A stretch of 64,000 nucleotides of DNA from Acetomicrobium sp. S15 = DSM 107314 (GTDB lineage: Bacteria > Synergistota > Synergistia > Synergistales > Thermosynergistaceae): assembly GCF_016125955.1 (NCBI RefSeq), contig NZ_JADEVE010000273.1, positions 124,001-188,000 of the forward strand. The letters run 5' to 3'. A program made the position numbers and the translations under genes. Under the pieces are notes generated by a model. It was not told where the DNA came from. It did no database searches and saw only the letters and a list, made by a program, of their open reading frames with translations. Below are positions 26,328 to 33,855 of this stretch, piece after piece. Within the stretch, counting starts at the first letter, position 1; each line of letters opens with the position of its first letter.

Positions 26328-27059
26328 TTATGGGATGAGAGGCCTGCCCAGCCCTACGTTCACCTTGCCCCTGAAGGGCTTCGGTATGCCCAACTTCTCC
26401 AAAGTCTCGAAGAAGAAAGAGACTTCCTCCTGCTCTGCACGCGAGACTATTCCCAGGCAAAAGGTGGTCTCTATCTCTTTTTCTACGCGCTGTAAAGCCA
26501 TTAAGACGTCTGGCAGTTTCTCCTTTGGGCATTTCCCCTCTATGATCACTGAGAGGACGTTTGTGTCCAAGGCCTCATCTATGAGTTTGCCGGTCTTTAT
26601 ATCGGTCATGAGCGTAGCCAGCGGTGTGATTTCCGGCCCTTCGAGCACAACTCCGGCTTGCGCTACGGCCATCGCCACTTTTTCGGCATCTCGCAGGCGG
26701 CAGCCGATTCCAGGGCGCCCCATGTCTATGCAGATGCCGAACTCTCCCCTTCCATATCGCCCGGTTACGTCGTTCGTTTTTGCCTCTTCGGTGCCCCTAC
26801 CGGGAACGCCCGTCCCTTCACTCGTAACTGTGGGGTCCGAGATGACGTGTTGAAACTGCTTCATGAAGTTATCGAGACTGCTCTCTTCGATGGCGCCGAC
26901 GGGGCACACTTTATTCCTTATGCACACGTAACAATTCGTGCAAATCCCTTCGTCGACATATACTTTCCTTTCTTCTGCCTCTTTTTTAAAGGCTTCGACC
27001 GGGCAGTAGGGTATACAGGTTGCACATCCCACGCAGAGTTTCCGGTTGATCTGAACCAA
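26328..27059 (-). CDS. 2x[4Fe-4S] ferredoxin domain fused to unknown domain
   Basis: 243 residues, TTG start behind GGAGGG. The first ~60 residues are a bacterial dicluster ferredoxin: CVGCATCIPYCPVEAF and CTNCYVCIRNKVCPVGAI (note an extra residue in the second motif). The remaining ~180 residues are an unknown domain containing the segment GRGEFGICIDMGRPGIGCR and a C-terminal ERFE-free region ending GKVNVGLGRPLIP. Probably an electron carrier joined to a sensory or catalytic part. It lies 37 nt downstream of the GntR gene. Confidence 0.75.
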   Translation of the reverse strand: MVQINRKLCVGCATCIPYCPVEAFKKEAEERKVYVDEGICTNCYVCIRNKVCPVGAIEESSLDNFMKQFQHVISDPTVTSEGTGVPGRGTEEAKTNDVTGRYGRGEFGICIDMGRPGIGCRLRDAEKVAMAVAQAGVVLEGPEITPLATLMTDIKTGKLIDEALDTNVLSVIIEGKCPKEKLPDVLMALQRVEKEIETTFCLGIVSRAEQEEVSFFFETLEKLGIPKPFRGKVNVGLGRPLIP

Positions 27060-27096
27060 TGCAATCCCTCCATATAGTTATATAGATTGTTGTCTT

Positions 27097-27759
27097 TTAT
27101 TTCATATGAGCAAGAGTTGCAGCACATGCGTTTTGCAAGTGCTCCTTTAAGAGACGATCCGCCTCTTCTGTCTTTTTTTCTTTTATTGCTGCTACGATCT
27201 CTTTGTGCTCGGCGAGGGCTGCCTTGGGCCTCCCAGGAAGATGGAGCGATTGAAAGCGGAAGCGCTGGATGTTGTCCTGTAAGGTCTTGAGCAAGGTGCA
27301 TAGGATACGGCTCTTGCTGGCCTGCGCAATAGCGTCGTGAAAGAGGGCGTTGGATTGTACTACTCCGTCCAAGTCGCCGGAGGCTGCGGTTTCCTCCATC
27401 CTTAAGATCGCTTCGTCCAGTTTTTGTATGTCGTCTTCATCGGCATTTTCGATAGCCCATCTTGCTGCCAATCCTTCGAGTTCGGCCCTGATCGAGTAAA
27501 GTTGGACTATCTCTTCTTTGTCGGCCCTGGATACTACCACTCCTTTCCTAGGGATGCTGACGACGAAGCCTTCCGCCTCGAGCCTCCTGATGGCTTCCCT
27601 AACGGGGGTGCGGCTAACGCCCATCTCCTGGGCCAACGTTTGCTCGACGAGTTTTTCCCCCGGCTTGAAGTGTCCCTTTATGATGGCTTCCTTTATTTTC
27701 TCAAAGGCTGCCTCTCTCGCGTTCTTGTAATCCCTGATCTTGAGATCTACAGTATCCAC
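27097..27759 (-). CDS. GntR/FadR-type transcriptional regulator
   Basis: 220 residues. N-terminal winged helix typical of the family (GHFKPGEKLVEQTLAQEMGV, then SRTPVREAIRRLEAEG), then an FCD-type helical effector domain with likely metal-ligand residues (ENADEDDI, FHDAIAQAS, EHKEIVAAI). FCD regulators usually respond to small organic acids. GTG start with AGGTG upstream. A perfect inverted repeat overlaps its promoter, so it probably represses itself and the two genes that follow. Confidence 0.92.
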   Translation of the reverse strand: MDTVDLKIRDYKNAREAAFEKIKEAIIKGHFKPGEKLVEQTLAQEMGVSRTPVREAIRRLEAEGFVVSIPRKGVVVSRADKEEIVQLYSIRAELEGLAARWAIENADEDDIQKLDEAILRMEETAASGDLDGVVQSNALFHDAIAQASKSRILCTLLKTLQDNIQRFRFQSLHLPGRPKAALAEHKEIVAAIKEKKTEEADRLLKEHLQNACAATLAHMK

Positions 27760-27776
27760 CTTCTTTCACCTACCTA

Positions 27777-27831
27777 GGATACAATATTCGCTACTCCAGT
27801 TTATTGTATCCACGCAGGGGGCATTTGTCAA
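27777..27831 (-). promoter_or_regulatory. gntR promoter with overlapping operator palindrome
   Basis: Minus-strand promoter: perfect TTGACA (27826-27831), 17-bp spacer, TACAAT (27803-27808). A perfect 10-bp inverted repeat GGATACAATA / TATTGTATCC (27777-27786 and 27802-27811, 15-bp spacer) covers the -10 with one arm and the early transcribed region with the other. This placement suggests autorepression by the GntR protein. Confidence 0.7.
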
Positions 27832-28012
27832 CATAGCTTTATATGGTTTTGCTGATAATTAGGGGAATTTGAGATGAGTTTCAGTAAGCTTCACTCTGCT
27901 AAAACCGTAACCTCAAGCTGTCCAGGCTACTGCCGCATGACCTCTAGTGGGAGTTCGTCTTGGCCGGGCCTCAAAACGGCGTGACGGTTGACTGTATCCG
28001 AATAAATGTTTT

Positions 28013-28056
28013 GCGGCGGCATCGCAAATTATTTAAAATGCCTGCGATGCCGCCGC
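28013..28056 (-). terminator. Strong hairpin downstream of the phosphatase operon
   Basis: A perfect 14-bp GC-rich inverted repeat (28013-28026 and 28043-28056, 16-nt loop) follows the last gene of the phosphatase pair. No T run follows on the minus strand, only TTTA on the plus strand, so termination may need Rho or the hairpin may protect the 3' end. Apart from this and the gntR promoter, the 27760-28071 gap shows nothing else certain. Confidence 0.6.
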
Positions 28057-28071
28057 TTTACTGTGTAAGTC

Positions 28072-28293
28072 TTAATGCTTGAGGCTCAGTTCGTGGCAGT
28101 TTGATCTTATGGTGACTATTAGCGTGTGTGTGTCGGAATCGAAAGTTATGAACTCCACAATTCCCGAGATGGGCGAGTGCACCGTCTCCAGCGTATTGAG
28201 CTCCTTTCCCACAGGGTCGCCTTCCGCGACGTGGACACCCGAAAGGACGCGCACGCCTGCGGTGGCGTCGACTCGGACGTTAACGCGCCTCAT
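28072..28293 (-). CDS. Small biotinyl/lipoyl-like domain protein lacking the acceptor lysine
   Basis: 73 residues. The sequence GDPVGKELNTLETVHS then PISGIVEFI matches the barrel-hinge pattern of biotinyl/lipoyl domains (EAMKM...P.SG.V), but where the modified lysine should be it reads LETVH, so it is unlikely to carry biotin or lipoate. Its ATG overlaps the phosphatase stop by 4 nt (ATGA). Why such a domain is coupled to a phosphatase is unknown; it may be a degenerate decarboxylase gamma-like or scaffold protein. Confidence 0.65.
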   Translation of the reverse strand: MRRVNVRVDATAGVRVLSGVHVAEGDPVGKELNTLETVHSPISGIVEFITFDSDTHTLIVTIRSNCHELSLKH

Positions 28294-30554
28294 TTTGATA
28301 TAGCACCAACTGCGGTTAATTCCTTCTCGCCCAAGTTTATCGCAAATGACCGATCCGACAATTCTCCTACCTGTTCTGCGCCCGTCTTGGTCTCTTCGGC
28401 CTTGACGAGCTCAGTCTTAGCCATCTCGCGCACCAACGAATCTGGGTACCAAAACGTGTTTACTGAGAGTTTATCGCCTGATAGCTCCATAACGCGGTAG
28501 GCAAGCGGATAACTGGATATCGCTGGGGATGAGATATCATAGAGGCCATCTTCTTTGGTGATGTCTGTCACATGGAGGTGGCCGGTTATGACCGTCTTGA
28601 CTCCGCCCTCGCGGAGGATTTTCTTGACGGCGTCGGCGTTTTCCGCGTAGTTTCTGGGGTCATCCTTGCCCTCGTGCTTTATGAGCGCGTGGTGCACCAT
28701 GACTATCACCTTTTTGTCCTTATTTGCCTTAAGCTCTTCTTCAAGCCACTTGAGCTGTTCGTCGCTTACTTTGCCGCCCCAGGAGTTGGAAAATTTAGGA
28801 TCTGAAGCCGAGTCCAGCCCTATTAACTGAAGGCCAGGAACAGGATCTACGCTGTACCACGACTTGCCGCTTCCGTCATAACCGTGCCCCGCATAATAGC
28901 GGGCGAAATCGGCGACCCCGAGGTTGCCCTGAGGCATCCAATCCTTCTTGACATCGTGGTTGCCAGGAATGACGTAATACGGGACGTTGAGCTTGTCGAG
29001 CATTGCCTTGACGGCTCTTTGGTTGTGAGGCTCGGAATCCTTGGTGAGGTCGCCTGGCACCAATACGAAGTCTATGTCTTGCTTCTCGTTGATCTCGTCG
29101 ATGGCCCAGGAGAGGACATCTTGGTTGTAGTGAAACATCTTCCACGTGTTTTCTGGCTCGTTCAAGGCCATGTGGAGATCGCTCAAGACGGCGAAGGCGA
29201 CCTTTTTGGCAACGCCGCCCTGAAGCTGGAATATGGTTTTACCTATGTAGGTATTGTCTTTGATGCCGGAAAAGAGCGCAGACCCTGGCCCGTAGGCAAA
29301 CAGCGGAACCATGCAGCCGTCATGTTCGTGCGTAGTCCAACCAGTGTTGGCACGCACGTTTATCACAGCCACGACGGGATCGGTGGCTGCCCATTCGCCT
29401 TCGATTGTAAGCCCTCTTTGAATGGCGGCTACTTCTTCATCGGATAGATCCGTTACACCCATATACTCAGCTGCAATCCTCTTTATAGCCTCAGGGGAGG
29501 GGTCTTTCTTCAGCATCGGTGCGATCTTTTCCTCGGCCGATCCTTTCACGGCAAAAAACACCTCGGGTTTTGCCCACTGTTTTTCGCCCATGCCTATGGA
29601 AAGTCCTCCGTTGGCATGGTCTGCCGTCACGATTACGAGAGTATTACTGTCTGCCTTGGCGAAATCGAGGGCCGCTTTGACGGCCTCGTCGAACGCCAGC
29701 ATATCAGCCATCGTCGTCGGGGCGTCGTTAGCGTGCGAAGCGTGGTCTATCCTTCCCCCCTCGACCATGAGGAAGAAGCCTTCAGGGTTTTCCTTCAAGA
29801 TCTCTATGGCTGCTTCTGTCATCTCCGCGAGGCTTGGCTCTTTGTCAGGGTTTCTGTCGAGCTCATAGCTCATGTGGCTGCCTTTGAAGAGGCCTAAAAT
29901 TTTACCCCCGTTGTTAGTAGCATCCAAGAGTCCCTGGCGATCCTTTACGAAAGCATATCCCTTGGCTTCCATTTCTTTGACCAAATCCCTGTCGTCATTC
30001 CGCTTGCTTCCTTGTTGCCCTTTTGGGATAAAATGGCGCAAGCCTCCACCCAATAGGATATCTACGCCGGAGTCCACATACTGCTCCGCTATGGCGTTTT
30101 CGTTATCCCTGTCATCTATGTGTGTAGCAAATACCGCAGGCGTCGCATGTGTTATGCGAGTGGTGGTCACAAGCCCCGTGGCTTTCCCCTTGTCGCGGGC
30201 GTTTTCCAAAACCGTATAAAGCGTCTTACCCTCTGGCGTCTGGGATACGATCCCGTTGTCGGTCTTATATCCCGTGGCCAACGCCGTGCCTGCTGCAGCC
30301 GAGTCTGTGATGACGCCGCTCGACGGCAAAGGTTGTGTCGTCATAGCCCCTCCTACTTGGCACTCCTCTATGGCGAGGCTACCTTTGGCCAGTTTCCCTA
30401 AGGTGAGCTGGGGGAAGCCCATGCCGTCTCCGATCATCAAGATGACGTTTTTGGGCATTTCGCCGTCAGGAGCGGCGGCCATAGCCCATCCCGTGAAAAA
30501 GGTTGCGAGGAGCAGGAAAGTCGCTCCCCATTTTGCAAAGATGCGCCTCTTCAT
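28290..30554 (-). CDS. Alkaline phosphatase fused to calcineurin-like phosphoesterase
   Basis: 754 residues from the ATG at 30554 (GGAGGT 8 nt upstream; the in-frame ATG at 30578 has no site). A signal peptide ends near AMAAA. Residues ~35-480 are a PhoA-type alkaline phosphatase: ILMIGDGMG, active-site Ser in VITDSAAAGTA, EGGRIDHASHAND, TADHANGGLS and HEHDG. Residues ~490-700 are a metallophosphoesterase: LSDLHMA, VPGDLTKD, PGNHDVKK, VHHA and TGHLHVTD. Two complete phosphoester-cleaving units in one exported chain suggest stepwise cleavage of phosphodiesters and monoesters for phosphate or nucleoside gain. Confidence 0.92.
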   Translation of the reverse strand: MKRRIFAKWGATFLLLATFFTGWAMAAAPDGEMPKNVILMIGDGMGFPQLTLGKLAKGSLAIEECQVGGAMTTQPLPSSGVITDSAAAGTALATGYKTDNGIVSQTPEGKTLYTVLENARDKGKATGLVTTTRITHATPAVFATHIDDRDNENAIAEQYVDSGVDILLGGGLRHFIPKGQQGSKRNDDRDLVKEMEAKGYAFVKDRQGLLDATNNGGKILGLFKGSHMSYELDRNPDKEPSLAEMTEAAIEILKENPEGFFLMVEGGRIDHASHANDAPTTMADMLAFDEAVKAALDFAKADSNTLVIVTADHANGGLSIGMGEKQWAKPEVFFAVKGSAEEKIAPMLKKDPSPEAIKRIAAEYMGVTDLSDEEVAAIQRGLTIEGEWAATDPVVAVINVRANTGWTTHEHDGCMVPLFAYGPGSALFSGIKDNTYIGKTIFQLQGGVAKKVAFAVLSDLHMALNEPENTWKMFHYNQDVLSWAIDEINEKQDIDFVLVPGDLTKDSEPHNQRAVKAMLDKLNVPYYVIPGNHDVKKDWMPQGNLGVADFARYYAGHGYDGSGKSWYSVDPVPGLQLIGLDSASDPKFSNSWGGKVSDEQLKWLEEELKANKDKKVIVMVHHALIKHEGKDDPRNYAENADAVKKILREGGVKTVITGHLHVTDITKEDGLYDISSPAISSYPLAYRVMELSGDKLSVNTFWYPDSLVREMAKTELVKAEETKTGAEQVGELSDRSFAINLGEKELTAVGAISK

Positions 30555-30841
30555 TTCGAAAAACCTCCTTTTGCACATTTTGTCTTGCCCGAGTACGGGC
30601 GTTCCGCTAAACCGCAGTGCTCTCGGCAGTTTGTTCGCTTAAAAAAGAAGCCTCCCCCCTTCGAAATAGCATTTGTCATGCAACGGCTTAATTCTATTTA
30701 TCTAGTGTTTCAGATTTGTTGAAATCTCATTAACATTACGTAAAAGCTTTTGTCTCTTTGTACCCTTTAGGGTTCAGGTTTTCACTTTTTGTCCTTCTTG
30801 GCCTCCACCTTTCACTTTCTAAAAACAGGACCATCGCGAGA
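30555..30841. other. Divergent gap between phosphatase and UxaA genes
   Basis: About 290 AT-rich bases. Seen here: the phosphatase ribosome site (30563-30568), a small GCCCG/CGGGC hairpin near 30587-30601 and an 8-bp palindrome TTACGTAA at 30736-30743. No clear minus-strand promoter and no RNA gene were found. Confidence 0.4.
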
Positions 30842-30871
30842 TTGACATTACTCACTCCTTGTCCATAGAAT
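30842..30871 (+). promoter_or_regulatory. Promoter of the UxaA-type operon
   Basis: Consensus TTGACA (30842-30847), 18-bp spacer and TAGAAT (30866-30871), 48 bp upstream of the first gene, which has AGAGGAGG as ribosome site. Confidence 0.6.
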
Positions 30872-30919
30872 TGATGCGGCTTGAAATATTACTGAGATCT
30901 AAAGAGGAGGACACGCGTA

Positions 30920-31234
30920 ATGTCAAAGGGAGCTTACAATGCTTTGATCATGCATGAAAATGACAACGTAGCTACTGCGATCAAAGATTTGGAGGCAGGG
31001 GATATAGCCATAGCCAAGGGCGAGTCGGGCACGTTTGAGGTGAAGGTCCTCAAAAAAATCCCTTTCGGCCACAAATTTGCGCTAAAGGATATCCCCGCCG
31101 GTTCCGCGGTGACGAAGTATGGCGAGACGATCGGCCTGGCTTCGCAGGATATAAGAAAGGGAGATCATGTTCACGTTCATAACGTTGAGGGAACGCGCGG
31201 CAGGGGAGACAAAGTTAGACAGGGGGCACATTAA
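30920..31234 (+). CDS. UxaA-family small subunit (SAF domain)
   Basis: 104 residues, the SAF domain that forms the N-terminal part of altronate/galactarate dehydratases or the separate small subunit of sulfolactate sulfo-lyase (SuyA). Features: ALIMHENDNVATAIKDLEAGD, KIPFGHKFALKDIPAG and KYGETIGLASQDIRKGDHVHVHN. Its stop directly abuts the ATG of the large subunit, so the two make one enzyme. The substrate is an open question: altronate, galactarate or a sulfonated hydroxy acid. Confidence 0.85.
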   Translation: MSKGAYNALIMHENDNVATAIKDLEAGDIAIAKGESGTFEVKVLKKIPFGHKFALKDIPAGSAVTKYGETIGLASQDIRKGDHVHVHNVEGTRGRGDKVRQGAH

Positions 31235-32392
31235 ATGAAGATAATGGGATATCTAAGGCCCAATGGGGCCGTAGGGATTAGGAATCACCTTTTGGTATTG
31301 CCATCTGTAGTGTGTGCCAACGATGTGGCCAGAAAGATAGCGGAGCAGCTGGCCGGTGCTGTGTGGGTCGATCATCAGCACGGCTGTGCCGAGCTTGCGC
31401 CCGATGCCGAACAGACCCACAGAACGCTCGCAGGGTTTGCCAGCAATCCAAATGTGGGAGCGTGCATCATCGTGGGATTGGGCTGCGAGGTGGTGAACGC
31501 CCATGGTTTGGCGGAGGCTGTGGCAAAAACTGGCAAGCCAGTTGAGTGCTTCGTAATTCAGGAGGTAGGAGGCACCGTAAATACGGTCGCAGCGGCGGTG
31601 AAGGCGGGAAGTCGAATGCTTGAGATGCTTTCTAAACAAGAGAGAGAGGAGTGCGACCTCTCGAGCATCATCCTGGCGCTCGAATGTGGTGGCTCTGACG
31701 CCTGTTCCGGCATTGCGGCCAATCCCGCAGTGGGGGCGGCGAGCGACATGCTCGTCGAGCAAGGGGGAACTTCTATCTTGTCCGAGACTCAGGAGCTGAT
31801 AGGCGCCGAACACCTTCTGGCTAAGCGTGCCGTCTCTCCCGAGGTCGCCGAGCGCATTTGGTATATCTGCAAGCGCGCCGAGGATGGGGCACTCAAGATG
31901 GGCGTTGACATAAGATACACAAACCCGGCCCCCGGCAATATCGAGGGGGGCATAACCACGCTTGAGGAAAAATCCCTCGGTTGCATACACAAGGCAGGCC
32001 ATGCCCCGATTCAAGAGGTGCTCGAATACGCCGAGGCACCCAAAAAGAAGGGGCTCGTCATCATGGACACCCCTGGCCACGATGTTGAATCGATCACAGG
32101 CATGGTGGCCGGAGGCGCACAGATTGTGGTCTTTACTACTGGCAGAGGAACGCCCGTGGGCTGTCCTATAGCTCCAGTCATAAAGGTCGCGAGCAACACG
32201 ACCATGTACGAGCGCATGAAAGACAACATGGACATAAACGCCGGCGAGATCGTCGATGGCAAGAAGAGCATCCGCGACGTTGGTAAGGAGATCTTCGACG
32301 AGATCATAGCTGTGTGCAACGGCAAGAAGACGAAGGCCGAAGTCCTCGGCTTCGGCTCCTTTGCCATAAATCGCATAGGACCTACGCAGTGA
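31235..32392 (+). CDS. UxaA-family dehydratase/lyase large subunit
   Basis: 385 residues matching the large subunit of altronate dehydratase, GarD and SuyB. Motifs: GYLRPNGAVGIRNHLLVLPS, the histidine pair region WVDHQHGCAEL, ALECGGSDACSG (metal/Fe-S cysteines), NIEGGITTLEEKSLGCIHKAG and TTGRGTPVGCPIAPVIKV. Members use a metal or Fe-S site to remove water or sulfite from alpha-hydroxy acids. Start ATG immediately follows the small-subunit stop. No uronate genes are nearby, so altronate as substrate is not supported by context. Confidence 0.88.
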   Translation: MKIMGYLRPNGAVGIRNHLLVLPSVVCANDVARKIAEQLAGAVWVDHQHGCAELAPDAEQTHRTLAGFASNPNVGACIIVGLGCEVVNAHGLAEAVAKTGKPVECFVIQEVGGTVNTVAAAVKAGSRMLEMLSKQEREECDLSSIILALECGGSDACSGIAANPAVGAASDMLVEQGGTSILSETQELIGAEHLLAKRAVSPEVAERIWYICKRAEDGALKMGVDIRYTNPAPGNIEGGITTLEEKSLGCIHKAGHAPIQEVLEYAEAPKKKGLVIMDTPGHDVESITGMVAGGAQIVVFTTGRGTPVGCPIAPVIKVASNTTMYERMKDNMDINAGEIVDGKKSIRDVGKEIFDEIIAVCNGKKTKAEVLGFGSFAINRIGPTQ

Positions 32393-32495
32393 TCGCGCTT
32401 TCGCCGCAGGTGGGCAATGTGAGGGCATGAAAGAGGGCGCTGAGCCGCATCGGACTCAGTGCAATTGGCGTAAGGCGGGAAGGGAGGGGAAGGGT

Positions 32496-33725
32496 ATGTT
32501 GAACAAGGCGGAGCCGTTTTTCGTCTCTGCGCTGGAGGATATGGAGCATTCCGGACGGCGCAAAGGCAAGGAGAACATCGTCGTGGGCGTCAAGAGGCCG
32601 GAGGACGGCAAAGGACCTCGTTATTTGGTCAGGGGAAAAGAGGGGCAGGAGTTTATTAGGATGAACTCAAACTCCTATCTGGGTTTTTCCTTAAACGAAG
32701 AGCTCCTTGTCGCCGAGGAGACCGCATCCAGAGCATACGGTGTCGGGCCCGGTGCGGTGCGCTTCATCAGCGGCACATACAAGCCGCATAGGGACCTTGA
32801 GAAGAAGTTGGCCGCTTTCCACGGCAGGGAAGAAGCGATGGTCTTCAGCTCCGCCTATTCGACGGTCGTAAGTATCCTTCCCTCGCTCGTCACGGCTGAG
32901 ACTGCGGTGATAAGCGACGAACTGAATCACAACTGCATCATAAACGCCGTAAGGCTCTCAAGGCCTAAAGATAAGGCGGTGTACAAGCATCTGGACATGG
33001 CAGAGCTTGAGGGGTGCATCATAAGTTTCATAGAGCAGTCGCGCCGCCTTATCGTCGTGACCGACGGCGTCTTCAGCATGCGAGGCGATTATGCGCCCTT
33101 GAAGGCGATCGCTAACGTGGCACAAAAATACGACGTTCACTTTCCGGAAGGGATTTTGGTGGTCGTCGACGACTCGCATGGCGTTGGGGCCTTTGGAGAG
33201 ACTGGGCGAGGAACGGAGGAGTTCACGGGAGGGCGCGCCGACATCCTCATCGGGACGCTGGGCAAGGCCTTCGGCGTCAACGGAGGTTATGCCGTTTCGA
33301 GCGATGCGGCCATTACATACCTTAGAGAGACCGCCCCTATGTATATCTATTCCAACCCGATAACACCTGGCGAAGCCGCCGCCGCTCTCAAGGCCTTAGA
33401 GATCCTCGAAAGCCAGGAGGGGAAGAGGATTTTGGCTCACCTCAGGGCCATTACGAAGCGCTTTAGGAGCGCAGTCTCGTCGTTGGGTTATGAGGTCATA
33501 GAGGGCGATCACCCGATAGTCCCCATAATGATCAGAGATACGAAGAAGACAGCGGAGCTGATCTCCTTCCTCGCCGAGCGGGGGATCCTGGCTACGGGCA
33601 TGAACTACCCCGTCGTGCCCAAAGGTGACGAGGAAGTCCGCTTCCAGGTGAATGCGGATCACACAGAAGGCGATATAGATTACGTTATAGAGGCGCTGAG
33701 AGAATATAGGCGCAAAGGTGGGTAG
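32496..33725 (+). CDS. Alpha-oxoamine synthase (KBL/BioF-like PLP enzyme)
   Basis: 409 residues from the ATG at 32496, behind a G-rich ribosome site (GGGAGGGGAAGGG). Fold type I aminotransferase family of the 2-amino-3-ketobutyrate CoA ligase/8-amino-7-oxononanoate synthase group: NSYLGFSLNEEL, GVGPGAVRFISGT, ISDELNHNCIINAVRLS, VVVDDSHGVGAFG and the PLP lysine in IGTLGKAFGVNGG. It condenses an acyl-CoA with an amino acid. No threonine dehydrogenase or biotin genes are adjacent, so the exact reaction is open. Confidence 0.88.
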   Translation: MLNKAEPFFVSALEDMEHSGRRKGKENIVVGVKRPEDGKGPRYLVRGKEGQEFIRMNSNSYLGFSLNEELLVAEETASRAYGVGPGAVRFISGTYKPHRDLEKKLAAFHGREEAMVFSSAYSTVVSILPSLVTAETAVISDELNHNCIINAVRLSRPKDKAVYKHLDMAELEGCIISFIEQSRRLIVVTDGVFSMRGDYAPLKAIANVAQKYDVHFPEGILVVVDDSHGVGAFGETGRGTEEFTGGRADILIGTLGKAFGVNGGYAVSSDAAITYLRETAPMYIYSNPITPGEAAAALKALEILESQEGKRILAHLRAITKRFRSAVSSLGYEVIEGDHPIVPIMIRDTKKTAELISFLAERGILATGMNYPVVPKGDEEVRFQVNADHTEGDIDYVIEALREYRRKGG

Positions 33726-33855
33726 GCTTTCGTCTGAAGGCACAACAGAGGCCCGCCTACGGCGATGCTGGTTGCCTTTTTGTGCCATCTACGCAGTTTT
33801 ACCCTGTCTTTTAGCCCGTCCGGTTGTTTATGCTCTCGCGTGGGAGGTATGTTCA

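Noticed and set aside
27760-28071. tRNA or small RNA gene in the gntR/phosphatase gap
   Set aside because: No T-loop/acceptor pattern; only the operator-promoter and one hairpin could be supported.
28072-28293. Active biotin or lipoate carrier
   Set aside because: The acceptor lysine of the (M)K(M) or DK motif is missing at the hinge.
30696-30734. Four A-rich hexamers at 11-bp spacing upstream of the phosphatase (GTTAAT, TTCAAC, TGAAAC, ATAAAT), possibly a second Pho box
   Set aside because: Only two columns are invariant, the core differs from the pstS repeats, and no -10 lies at the right distance. In an AT-rich gap this can arise by chance.
31253-32428. 391-codon minus-strand frame opposite the UxaA-type gene
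   Set aside because: Complement of a coding sequence with clear family motifs; no sensible protein features.
33718-33855. Upstream extension of OpgG to the start at 33718
   Set aside because: It would add 46 residues before a normal signal peptide and overlap the previous gene; the ATG at 33856 has a good ribosome site.
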